A DNA stretch of 44,420 bases. Source: an uncultured Senegalimassilia sp. (lineage in GTDB: Bacteria > Actinomycetota > Coriobacteriia > Coriobacteriales > Eggerthellaceae). Of the stretch, positions 9,008-16,093 are shown one piece after another. Where the stretch lies: assembly GCA_934630815.1 (NCBI GenBank), contig CAKTWI010000018.1:1-44420 (forward strand), given 5' to 3'. The notes under the pieces were generated by a model. It saw nothing but the letters and a program-made list of their open reading frames with translations, did no database searches and was not told the origin of the DNA. The stretch's first letter is position 1; each line of letters begins with the position of its first letter. The position numbers were made by a program, and so were the translations under genes.

Positions 9008-9919
9008 CTACTGCTGCTCTTCGGTTGATAAAGATTGCAGAAATGCCCGGTCGGCGTCGGGCAGCTCCATGCCCTCGAGCAAGTCGGGGCGCAGGCGATA
9101 GGTGCGCTCGAGGCTTTGCTCGCGGCGCCATCGGTCGACCGCGCCGTGGTTGCCGGACAGCAGAACCGCCGGCACCTCCATGCCGTTGAAGTTGGCAGGA
9201 CGCGTATACTGCGGGTATTCCAGCAAGCCATCGGCGAAGCTTTCGCCCAAAGCGCCCGTTTCGGCACCTAGGACGCCGGGGAGTTTGCGCACCACGGCGT
9301 CAATGACCACCATGGACGCCAGCTCGCCGCTGGTGAGCACGTAATCGCCCAGCGAGATGACCTCATCGGCCAACGCGTAGGCGCGCTCGTCGATGCCCTC
9401 GTAGTGGCCGCAGATGAACAACAGGCGGTCCTGCTTGGCAAGCTCGCAGGCGCACGCGTCGTCGAAGCGGCGGCCCTGCGGGGCCAGGAAGATGGTGTAG
9501 GGCTTGGAAGACGCCCGACCTGCGGAGGCAACGTCGGGGCCGTCGCTAAGCGCTTGCTCGACAGCGGCGGAGTCGGAGCCTTCACCGGGCGTCTGAGCGG
9601 CATCGGAGCTGTCGCCGGGCATCTGGCCGGCAGCGTCGGCAGAGCCCTCCCCCGATGCCCTATCGACCGCATCGGGGCCACCGCAAGGCGCACCGCACAG
9701 CGATTCGTAGGCTTCGAAGATAGGGGCGCACTTCATGACCAGGCCGTCACCGCCGCCGTAGGGCTCGTCGTCGGTGGTGCGATGGCGATCGTGCGTCCAA
9801 TCGCGCAGGTCGTGCGCCTTGAATTCCAGGATGCCCTTCTCCTGGGCGATGCGCATCATGGAAGCGCCCATGACGGATTCGTACATATCGGGAAACGTGG
9901 ACAACGTTTCGATGATCAT
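9008..9919 (-). CDS. trmD: tRNA (guanine-37-N1)-methyltransferase with a low-complexity insertion
   Basis: TrmD methylates G37 next to the anticodon using S-adenosylmethionine, which prevents frameshifting. Family segments are clear: DWTHDRHRTTDDEPYGGGDG, CGHYEGIDER and the knot region SLGDYVLTSGEL. The protein has 303 residues against the usual ~245. The excess is an insertion at about residues 75-138, rich in Gly, Ser, Asp and Ala with near-repeats such as PGDSSDAAQTPGEGSDSAA, between the YGGGDG domain and APQGRRFD. The ATG at 9919 has GGAGGT just upstream; an in-frame GTG at 9931 overlaps that site and is less likely. It lies 15 bp after rimM. Confidence 0.95.
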   Translation of the reverse strand: MIIETLSTFPDMYESVMGASMMRIAQEKGILEFKAHDLRDWTHDRHRTTDDEPYGGGDGLVMKCAPIFEAYESLCGAPCGGPDAVDRASGEGSADAAGQMPGDSSDAAQTPGEGSDSAAVEQALSDGPDVASAGRASSKPYTIFLAPQGRRFDDACACELAKQDRLLFICGHYEGIDERAYALADEVISLGDYVLTSGELASMVVIDAVVRKLPGVLGAETGALGESFADGLLEYPQYTRPANFNGMEVPAVLLSGNHGAVDRWRREQSLERTYRLRPDLLEGMELPDADRAFLQSLSTEEQQ

Positions 9920-9934
9920 GGGTACCTCCACAGG

Positions 9935-10456
9935 TTACAGATCGAGCAGGCCTTGCGGCACGTTGACGTATATGCAGCGCGTCTGCTCATCCACCCCTTC
10001 GAGAAATTCGTCCACAACGGGAATGAGCACGGTGCCTTCCTGGCCCTCGCGCGCAACTTCCAGCAAGTGCTGGCCGGGCATTTCGTTGATGGCCACGGCG
10101 GTTCCGATGGTGCCGGCTTCGGCATCCACCACCGTAAAGCCCTCGATGCCGCCTTCCTGCAGCTCGAGCACGTCATCGGGAAGGTCTTCCCGACGTGCCA
10201 GAACATAGCAGCCCACCAGGGCATCGGCCTGGTTGGCGTCGACGACGGTATCGAAGAACACCGTAGCGCCGCCCCGGGCCTCGGGACGGACCTCCACCAC
10301 GGTGCCTTGACGCGGAACATCGATCACCGGAGGCACGAAAGCGCAAAAGAGGCCCTCTTCAAGCAAAAAAGGGAGACCCGCCACGCTACGCGCGACGAGC
10401 CCTCCCTTCAAGTGCTTAGCTTTCGTGAATTCGGCTACGCGAACCCAAGCGCCCAT
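9935..10456 (-). CDS. rimM: Ribosome maturation factor RimM
   Basis: RimM binds S19 and helps mature the 3' domain of 16S rRNA in the 30S subunit. The 173-residue protein matches the family length. The N-terminal beta-barrel carries AEFTKAKHLKGGLVAR, a degenerate form of the usual GxIxxxxGLKGxV motif. The C-terminal PRC-barrel shows GFTVVDAEAGTIGTAV and ends with VNVPQGLLDL, very typical of the family. The start codon overlaps the khpA stop by one base (TAATG), and trmD follows after 15 bp, the usual rpsP-khpA-rimM-trmD order. Confidence 0.93.
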   Translation of the reverse strand: MGAWVRVAEFTKAKHLKGGLVARSVAGLPFLLEEGLFCAFVPPVIDVPRQGTVVEVRPEARGGATVFFDTVVDANQADALVGCYVLARREDLPDDVLELQEGGIEGFTVVDAEAGTIGTAVAINEMPGQHLLEVAREGQEGTVLIPVVDEFLEGVDEQTRCIYVNVPQGLLDL

Positions 10457-10710
10457 TAATCGAGCAGCTCCACGTTGACATGGGTGTTCGTGGAAGAAGC
10501 CGCAGCACGCGCAAGCGTGCGAATGGCCTTGATCACGCGGCCCTGACGGCCGATGACCTTGCCCGCGTCCTCCTCGTTGACACGAACCTCGACGAAGATG
10601 GAGCCATCTTCGGTTTCGCGCGCATCGATGACCAAGTCGTCCGGGTTATCGATGAGCGGACGGATCACGGACTCTACGAGCCCAGCGATTTCCTCGGTCT
10701 GCGCTGCCAT
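10456..10710 (-). CDS. khpA: KH-domain RNA-binding protein KhpA
   Basis: This 84-residue single-KH-domain protein belongs to the KhpA (YlqC) family. In Firmicutes members bind many RNAs with KhpB and affect cell division. The nucleic-acid-binding loop is visible as GKVIGRQGRVIKAIRTLARA, the GxxG motif being GRQG. The ATG at 10710 gives the standard N terminus MAAQTEEIAGLVESVIRPLI. The gene sits 4 bp after rpsP and overlaps rimM by one base, so it is translationally coupled in the ribosome operon. The stop codon follows VNVELLD. Confidence 0.93.
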   Translation of the reverse strand: MAAQTEEIAGLVESVIRPLIDNPDDLVIDARETEDGSIFVEVRVNEEDAGKVIGRQGRVIKAIRTLARAAASSTNTHVNVELLD

Positions 10711-10714
10711 AAGC

Positions 10715-10957
10715 TTACGCCTGCTCGCGGAACTTCTTGATGAGGGCGGCAACCGTGTCGGTGGGCTGAGCGCCGTTGGCCAGCCACTTGTCGCACTTCT
10801 CAAGGTCGATCTTGATCATTGCGGGCTCGGTCAGCGGGTTGTAACGGCCGATGTCGTCGATGAACTTGCCGTCGCGCGGGCAACGGGCATCGGCAACGAC
10901 GATACGGTAGTACGGACGCTTCTTGGCGCCGTGACGGGCCAGGCGAATCTTAACCAT
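10715..10957 (-). CDS. rpsP: 30S ribosomal protein S16
   Basis: S16 is an early-binding component of the small ribosomal subunit. The 80-residue product begins [20 protein letters not shown], an almost invariant S16 signature, and includes [12 protein letters not shown]. The ATG at 10957 follows AAGGAG at a normal distance. It is the first gene of an operon with khpA, rimM and trmD, and a consensus-like promoter lies about 80 bp upstream (11038-11066). Confidence 0.97.
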   Translation of the reverse strand: MVKIRLARHGAKKRPYYRIVVADARCPRDGKFIDDIGRYNPLTEPAMIKIDLEKCDKWLANGAQPTDTVAALIKKFREQA

Positions 10958-11037
10958 GAAGAGTAACTCCTTCTTGTTCTTACTTGAATCCTCTTTGCCA
11001 GCCCGCAAAAAAGCGCGCAGCAAAACAGCAGTTGTTT

Positions 11038-11066
11038 ATGATAAGGCGAAACGCCTCGATTGACAA
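11038..11066 (-). promoter_or_regulatory. rpsP: rpsP operon promoter (sigma-70 type)
   Basis: On the minus strand TTGTCA (11066-11061) is followed after exactly 17 bp by TATCAT (11043-11038). Both boxes are close to consensus. The expected start is near 11031, leaving a leader of about 70 nt before rpsP. Confidence 0.75.
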
Positions 11067-11278
11067 GCCTTCGGTTCGGTTATCACCAGGTGTTCACGAA
11101 TAAAGCGGACAAATGGAGGGTCGCGAGAGATGCCCGAAAGCCTCCTAGCAACCGCGAGCCGCACCTTCTAACGAACCGGATCGCGTGCGCTCGTGGCAAC
11201 CTTGCGATTGCCGGCGAAGGGAGTCTGCATTCCCCACGCCTCTAGAACCTCTAAACCCGACCGGGCGGTCGTTCAGCC
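11067..11278. other. Spacer between the GNAT gene and the rpsP promoter
   Basis: About 210 bp without a coding signal. It holds a short palindrome at 11259-11272 just past the GNAT stop, and two GCAACC boxes (near 11149 and 11196) that recall the core of SAM riboswitches. No gene lies downstream on the plus strand and no complete fold could be built, so no function is assigned. Confidence 0.4.
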
Positions 11279-11785
11279 TCAGCAGGGCTGGGCGGTGTCG
11301 AGCGTGTCGATGTAGTAAATGAACATGTCCTCGTAGCCGCCGAGGCCGTTGATGAAGCCGCCGGGAATCATGCCGACCTTCGTAAAGCCCATGGACTCGT
11401 AGAGGTGCTGGGCTGCCTCGTTGGAGGCGACCACGGCGTTGAACTGCAGGCCGCGGAAGCCCTTCTTACCGCAGGTCTCGATGCAGTTCTCCACCAGCTT
11501 GCGGCCAAGGCCGAGGCCGCGCGAGGCGGATGCCACGGCGAAGCTGGCGTTGGCGATGTGCGCGCAGCGCCCGATGCCGTTGGGATGCAGGATGTACATG
11601 CCGAAGATGATGCCGTTCACATCGGCCACCATGGTAGCGGTCTGAGCGGAGAAGAACTCGTCGGCGTTCTGCTCAGTCAGCGGCGTGACCTGCGGGAACG
11701 CGTCGCCCGCTTCCACAACCTCGTTCCAGATGCGCACCATGGCCTTGATATCGTCTGCGGTGTACGGACGGATCTGCAGCTCCAT
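11279..11785 (-). CDS. GNAT-family N-acetyltransferase
   Basis: A 168-residue single-domain acetyltransferase of unknown substrate. It begins IRPYTADDIKAMVRIWNEV, the usual first strand and helix of the GNAT fold. The acetyl-CoA pyrophosphate loop is RGLGLGRKLVENC, and NEAAQHLYESMGF is the C-terminal motif B. The overall pattern resembles phosphinothricin/amino-acid N-acetyltransferase-like members, which does not fix the substrate. The ATG at 11785 follows AAAGGGGAA. It stands alone between ffh and rpsP on the same strand, with about 290 bp upstream, and is probably a short transcription unit. Confidence 0.85.
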   Translation of the reverse strand: MELQIRPYTADDIKAMVRIWNEVVEAGDAFPQVTPLTEQNADEFFSAQTATMVADVNGIIFGMYILHPNGIGRCAHIANASFAVASASRGLGLGRKLVENCIETCGKKGFRGLQFNAVVASNEAAQHLYESMGFTKVGMIPGGFINGLGGYEDMFIYYIDTLDTAQPC

Positions 11786-12075
11786 TGGTTTCCCCTTTCA
11801 TTTTCAGACGCTCCCCTGTTGCGCCTGCTAGGTTTCAGTTTCGCACATTATGCCAAGCCCTGCGCGTGTCACAGGAGCAAGCGCTTCTGGCGCCGGTGTC
11901 CCGGCAAGGCCGGCAAGGACGCCGACGATGCATCGCATTCCGACAAAGCATCGCGAGCACGGGCCTTATGCGCCACGCCCGCAAAGCCGATGACGGAATG
12001 CCGCGTGCCGCAGTCTCGTGAGGTGCCGGCAACCGCATTGTCGAGCGGCGCTAGCAACCGTCACGCGGACCGGTG
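11786..12075. other. Spacer between ffh and the GNAT gene
   Basis: No gene is supported here. On the minus strand TGTGAC (11873-11868) and TAATGT (11850-11845), 17 bp apart, are a weak promoter candidate for the GNAT gene. CTAGCAACCG near 12052 also occurs near 11145; this looks like chance. Confidence 0.35.
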
Positions 12076-13488
12076 CTATTTGATGTCGCCCATCATGTCC
12101 TGGATCTTCTTGAGGTCCGACATCTTCATACCGCCCATGCCCGGGATGCCGCGGCGGCGCTTGCCCTTCTTGCCCTTCTTGCCCTTGCCGCCCATCTCCT
12201 CGACGGCCGGCATCATGCGTTTCATCATCTTCTTCGTCTCATTGAACTTCTTCATGAGTTGGTTGACCTCGGTGACCGACACGCCGGCGCCGGCGGCGAT
12301 GCGGGCGCGACGGCTGCCGTTGAGCAGGTCGGGCTTCTCGCGCTCGGCCTTGGTCATGGAGTTGATAATGACCTCCATGCGATCGAGCGCGCCCTCGTCG
12401 ACCTGGCCCTGGCCTAGGGCTTTGTCGCCGCCGGGAAGGGCGCTGATGAGCTTGGAGACGCCGCCCATCTTGCGGATCTGGCGGTTCATGGTGACGAAGT
12501 CGTTGAGCGTGAGCTGGCTTTTCATGAGACGTTCGGTCTCGGCCTGCTCCTCTTCCTGCTGCTGGACCTTCACCGCCGACTCGATGAGGCTGAGCATGTC
12601 GCCCATGCCCAGGATGCGGCGGGCCATGCGGTCGGGATGGAACTCCTCGAGCGAATCAGGCTTCTCGCCGGCGCTGATGAACTTGATGGGCTTGCCCGTG
12701 ACCTCGCGGATGGAAAGCGCGCCGCCGCCGCGGGCGTCGCCGTCCATCTTCGACATGATGACGCCGTCGAAATCGACGCGTTCGGAGAAGGCCGCGGCCA
12801 CGTTGACCACGTCCTGACCGGTCATGGCGTCGACGACCATGAGGATCTGATCGGGCTTGACAGCGGACTTGATGGCCTGGGCCTCTTCCATCATCTGCTC
12901 GTCGACGTGCAAACGGCCCGCCGTGTCGACGATGACCACGTCGCGCAGGTTGTCGATGGCGTCCTGCACGCCGCCCTTGGCGATGGCCACCGGGTCCTTG
13001 CCGTCGCCGCGGAACACGCGCACGCCGATTTCATTGCCGAGCGTTTCCAGCTGGTCGGCTGCGGCGGGACGGTAGACGTCGCAAGCGGCCAGCAGCGGGC
13101 TGTGGCCTTCCTGCTTTAGGCGGTACGCCAGCTTGGCTGCCGCGGTGGTTTTACCGGAACCCTGCAGGCCCACGAGCATGATGACGTTGGGAATACGGCT
13201 GGAGAGCACCAGCTTGCTGTCGGTGCGGCCGAGCAGCTCGGTAAGTTCGTCGGTGACGATCTTGATGACGTTTTGCGTCGGGGACAGGGAGTCGAGCACC
13301 TCGGCGTCAAGGCAGCGCTCCTTCGTGCGCGCCACGAACTGCTTGACCACCTTGAAGTTGACGTCGGCTTCGAGCATGGCCATGCGCACCTCGCGCATGG
13401 CGGTGTTGATGTCGTCCTCGGTCAGGCGGCCCTTGCCGCGCAGGCCCGAGAAGATGCCTTGCAGGCGATCGGAAAGGTTATCGAACAT
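12076..13488 (-). CDS. ffh: Signal recognition particle protein Ffh
   Basis: Ffh binds the 4.5S RNA and signal sequences of nascent membrane proteins and docks with FtsY. The 470-residue protein has an N domain beginning MFDNLSDRLQGIFSGLRGKG. The G domain contains GLQGSGKTTAAAKLA (P loop), DTAGRLHVDEQMMEE and SKMDGDARGGGAL. The C-terminal M domain is methionine-rich and ends with GMGGMKMSDLKKIQDMMGD. The ATG at 13488 gives the standard N terminus; eight more in-frame residues upstream are not family-like. No SRP RNA gene was found in the window. A promoter candidate lies at 13533-13561. Confidence 0.96.
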   Translation of the reverse strand: MFDNLSDRLQGIFSGLRGKGRLTEDDINTAMREVRMAMLEADVNFKVVKQFVARTKERCLDAEVLDSLSPTQNVIKIVTDELTELLGRTDSKLVLSSRIPNVIMLVGLQGSGKTTAAAKLAYRLKQEGHSPLLAACDVYRPAAADQLETLGNEIGVRVFRGDGKDPVAIAKGGVQDAIDNLRDVVIVDTAGRLHVDEQMMEEAQAIKSAVKPDQILMVVDAMTGQDVVNVAAAFSERVDFDGVIMSKMDGDARGGGALSIREVTGKPIKFISAGEKPDSLEEFHPDRMARRILGMGDMLSLIESAVKVQQQEEEQAETERLMKSQLTLNDFVTMNRQIRKMGGVSKLISALPGGDKALGQGQVDEGALDRMEVIINSMTKAEREKPDLLNGSRRARIAAGAGVSVTEVNQLMKKFNETKKMMKRMMPAVEEMGGKGKKGKKGKRRRGIPGMGGMKMSDLKKIQDMMGDIK

Positions 13489-13532
13489 GAAGCGCCTCTT
13501 CTTGCGTGTCACGTGTGTTTACAATCTTTTGG

Positions 13533-13561
13533 ATTATAGCCGAAGGGCGGCGGGCGGAAAC
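13533..13561 (-). promoter_or_regulatory. ffh: ffh promoter
   Basis: On the minus strand a perfect TATAAT (13538-13533) lies about 45 bp upstream of the ffh start codon. The -35 region (GTTTCC or TTTCCG at 16-17 bp) is weak. It follows the terminator of the MBL gene, which supports a separate start for ffh. Confidence 0.65.
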
Positions 13562-13580
13562 CTTTGGCCGGCAAAACAGC

Positions 13581-13606
13581 GAAGCGAGCCCATAAGGGCC
13601 CGCTTC
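13581..13606 (-). terminator. Terminator of the ftsY-MBL unit
   Basis: GAAGCG-A-GCCC / GGGC-C-CGCTTC forms a 10-bp stem with single-base bulges around an ATAA loop, and on the minus strand GCTGTTTTG follows. A further hairpin (GCAGGTG/CACCTGC, 13650-13690) lies between it and the MBL stop codon. Confidence 0.65.
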
Positions 13607-13705
13607 GAGCGAGTCAGAATCCAACTCGCAAAGGCGAAACAGTCGAGACGCAGGTGCAGGGGCGTCCCATGTTCACGTCCCGCCACCTGCTGCGATAACC
13701 GCTGT

Positions 13706-14713
13706 TTACTTCGCAGATTCGTAGAGCTGAATACCGTCGCCGTAGGTCTTCGCTGCAATGCTGCCGTCTGCCACGAGGTGCTTCAGGTACACGATGCCCT
13801 GGGTGAGCATGATGTAGCGCTGCATGATGGGGATGTCCTCCCAGTCGTCGAAGGGCACGTTCCACCTGATGGCGCGGATGATCTGATACCCCGACAAGCG
13901 CGGGTTGCGCGCGACGATGCCGCGCACCTCGTCAAGGCGCTTCAAGTGATGCTGGGCAAGCCAATCGAGGCGCTGCTCGAAATCAGGGCGGATAGGGCCA
14001 TGCGAATGGAACAGCTGCGAGATATGCAGGTCTTGCACGCGCCTGATGCTGTCAAGGTATGCCTGCAGCCCGTCGCCTTCGCGCGGGAACAGCGCGACGG
14101 AAGGGCTGATGACGAACAACGCGTGGTCGCCGCCGAACAGGATACGGCTTTGCGGCTCGAACAACGACAGATGCCCGGGCGTATGGCCGGGCGTTTCCAC
14201 GACCTGAAACTCATAGCGACCCACCGTCACCGTGTCGCCACCGCGCACGAAGGCCGTACGCAGGCGCTGCGGGTCGAATAGAGGCTGCTCGATACCCAAG
14301 CGCGCGGCCGTGGTGGCGTCGGACAGCGCCACGCCCTGCTGGCGATACGTCCGCGTAAGCGCATCGACGAACACGCCGGTGCGCGTGACGCGCGCCTCGC
14401 CCAGCTCGACGCCGCCCACGAACAGCGGCGCGCCCTCGGGGACCACGCGGTCGATCAGGCCGGCATGGTCCAGGTGGAAGTGCGTAAGGAACCACTTGGC
14501 GCGGCCGCGGTCCACGCCCAGCTCGTCTAGGGCGTCCGACAGCACCTTCGCGCCCTCATCGGAAGGCGCTCCGGTATCAACCACAAGCGCTTCGCCCTGG
14601 TCCATGATGACGTAGCAATTGGTGGCGGAGGTGGAGATGTTCTCGAAGGGCACCTGCACAAGATACACGTCGGGCGCGTGGAACACCTGCTCGATGCAAG
14701 CCGAGGTATCCAT
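13706..14713 (-). CDS. MBL-fold metallo-hydrolase
   Basis: A 335-residue metallo-beta-lactamase-fold hydrolase of unknown substrate. The metal-binding motif THFHLDHAG is intact, as are VVDTGAP, the third-ligand segment ETPGHTPGHLSLF, and GGDHALF, which carries the bridging Asp. The C-terminal ~110 residues are helical and include QRLDWLAQHHLKRLDEV, as in the larger MBL proteins with a winged-helix-like tail. The gene begins 5 bp after the ftsY stop and is surely co-transcribed with it. Possible roles include thioester, lactone or nucleotide hydrolysis; nothing in the sequence decides this. Confidence 0.85.
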   Translation of the reverse strand: MDTSACIEQVFHAPDVYLVQVPFENISTSATNCYVIMDQGEALVVDTGAPSDEGAKVLSDALDELGVDRGRAKWFLTHFHLDHAGLIDRVVPEGAPLFVGGVELGEARVTRTGVFVDALTRTYRQQGVALSDATTAARLGIEQPLFDPQRLRTAFVRGGDTVTVGRYEFQVVETPGHTPGHLSLFEPQSRILFGGDHALFVISPSVALFPREGDGLQAYLDSIRRVQDLHISQLFHSHGPIRPDFEQRLDWLAQHHLKRLDEVRGIVARNPRLSGYQIIRAIRWNVPFDDWEDIPIMQRYIMLTQGIVYLKHLVADGSIAAKTYGDGIQLYESAK

Positions 14714-14718
14714 GGCGG

Positions 14719-15642
14719 TTACGCTTGACGCTGGTCGAACGCGCCGACAAGAGCGCGCGCGAAATCATGGGCATCGAAGTCGCGCAGGTCGTCAAGGCCC
14801 TCGCCGACGCCGATCTTGATGATGGGCAGCTCAAGCTCGTGGCTGACGGCAAGCGCGATGCCGCCCTTGGCCGTGCCGTCGAGCTTCGTGACGATAAGCG
14901 CGTCCAGCTCGAGCTCGCGGTTGAACTCGCGCGCCTGCTGCAAGCCGTTCTGGCCGGTGGTGGCGTCGATGACGAGCACGGTGTAGACGGGCAGCTTCGA
15001 GCGCTTGCGCACCACGTTGACGACCTTCGCCAGCTCGCGCATGAGGTCTGCCGAGGTGTGAAGGCGCCCGGCGGTGTCGATGAGCACCAGGTCGGCGTCT
15101 TCGGCCTCGGCGCGCTCGATGGTGTCGTAGCACACGCTTGCCGGGTCGGCGCCGCGCTCGCGCGTGACCATCTCAACGTCGGCGCGCTTCGCCCACACCT
15201 CGAGCTGCTCGATGGCGGCGGCGCGGAACGTGTCGGCGCTGCCCAGGATGACCTTGCGGCCGGCGTCGTGCGCTTCCTTGGACAGCTTGCCCACCGTGGT
15301 GGTCTTGCCCGTGCCGTTGATGCCCACGAACAGCACGCACGCCGGGTCGCCGCCGAGGATCTCCTGGCCGCCTTCGGTGAACGTATCGGCGATCTGGTCG
15401 TTGAGCATGTCGAGCACGGCATAGGCGTCGGGCAGCGCCTTGCGCGTGGCCTGGTCGCGCAGGTTCTCCACGATGTCGCACGCCGCCGCTCCGCCGATAT
15501 CGGCCAGGATGAGCGTTTCCTCCAGGCCGTCCCAGAACTCCTCATCAAGGTCGGGACCGCGGTCGAGGAGGACGTTCATCTCCTCCTTGAACTTGTCGCG
15601 AGAACGTTGCAGCCCCTGGCTGATGCGGTCGAAAAATCCCAT
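14719..15642 (-). CDS. ftsY: Signal recognition particle receptor FtsY
   Basis: FtsY is the membrane-associated GTPase that receives the SRP-ribosome complex and hands it to the Sec translocon. The 307-residue protein starts almost directly with the N domain (MGFFDRISQGLQRSRDKF) and lacks the long acidic A domain of E. coli FtsY. The G domain shows GINGTGKTTTVGKLS, DTAGRLHTSADLM and TKLDGTAKGGIAL, and the end reads GVGEGLDDLRDFDAHDFA, typical of the family. The ATG at 15642 follows AAGGGGAG. It is coupled to the MBL gene, and ffh lies in the next transcription unit. Confidence 0.96.
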   Translation of the reverse strand: MGFFDRISQGLQRSRDKFKEEMNVLLDRGPDLDEEFWDGLEETLILADIGGAAACDIVENLRDQATRKALPDAYAVLDMLNDQIADTFTEGGQEILGGDPACVLFVGINGTGKTTTVGKLSKEAHDAGRKVILGSADTFRAAAIEQLEVWAKRADVEMVTRERGADPASVCYDTIERAEAEDADLVLIDTAGRLHTSADLMRELAKVVNVVRKRSKLPVYTVLVIDATTGQNGLQQAREFNRELELDALIVTKLDGTAKGGIALAVSHELELPIIKIGVGEGLDDLRDFDAHDFARALVGAFDQRQA

Positions 15643-15715
15643 GTTGCTCCCCTTGTGTCGCAAACCATCGCATAGTGCGCGATGCCCGCCGGCGCGGCCG
15701 GCCTATCGCATGTCC

Positions 15716-15744
15716 GCAAGCCGGCCCGAACTTCGCCGGCTTGC
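15716..15744. repeat. 10-bp GC-rich inverted repeat
   Basis: GCAAGCCGGC and GCCGGCTTGC flank a 9-nt loop upstream of ftsY. No T run follows on either strand, so it may be a leader structure of ftsY mRNA. Confidence 0.5.
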
Positions 15745-15884
15745 CGCAAAACCGACCCAGCCGACATGTCGGGCAGATCGACCTGCGGCTGGTCGGACGC
15801 ATCGCACGTTTGATTCGGGAAGAAGTATACCCTGCTGCCGCGCCCTCGGCATCCCGAGCAGCCGGCGAACACGAATTCAGCGGG

Positions 15885-15919
15885 GACAGGACCGGTTACA
15901 ATCGGTAACCGGTCCTGTC
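15885..15919. repeat. 15-bp perfect inverted repeat downstream of smc
   Basis: GACAGGACCGGTTAC and GTAACCGGTCCTGTC flank the 5-nt loop AATCG. It lies about 175 bp past the smc stop codon. No U tract follows on either strand, so it may be a processed terminator, an mRNA-stabilising hairpin or a palindromic binding site. Confidence 0.65.
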
Positions 15920-16093
15920 ATCACGCACGATATTCGCCTTTTGGCCGTTTCGCACTGAGCGCTCTTCACGCCTGGTTCGATTCATGCAAACCCGGAACCT
16001 TGGGAGGAATCTACACGCCCCCACCAGAAAGTACCCGGCATCGCGCCCAGCATCACCGCATCTCCCAGCGCGTTGCCCTACGCGATACCTTCC

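Larger units (their letters stand above)
15643..16093. other. Structured spacer between smc and ftsY
   Basis: About 450 bp without a coding signal. It contains a 10-bp GC-rich hairpin (15716-15744), a 15-bp perfect inverted repeat (15885-15919), and TATACT on the minus strand (15829-15824), a candidate -10 box for ftsY with no good -35. A GGTTCGATTC resembling a tRNA T loop (near 15973) has no matching stem. Confidence 0.5.

Noticed and set aside
11130..11210. GCAACC boxes resembling SAM riboswitch cores on the plus strand
   Set aside because: No paired P1-P4 arrangement could be assembled, and no gene follows on that strand.
15970..15985. GGTTCGATTC resembling a tRNA T loop
   Set aside because: The flanking 5-nt segments do not pair, and no acceptor, D or anticodon arm is present.
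13486..16093. Search for an SRP RNA (4.5S) gene near ffh and ftsY
   Set aside because: The conserved GGAAGGAAGCAGCC-type loop region was not found on either strand here or in the other spacers.
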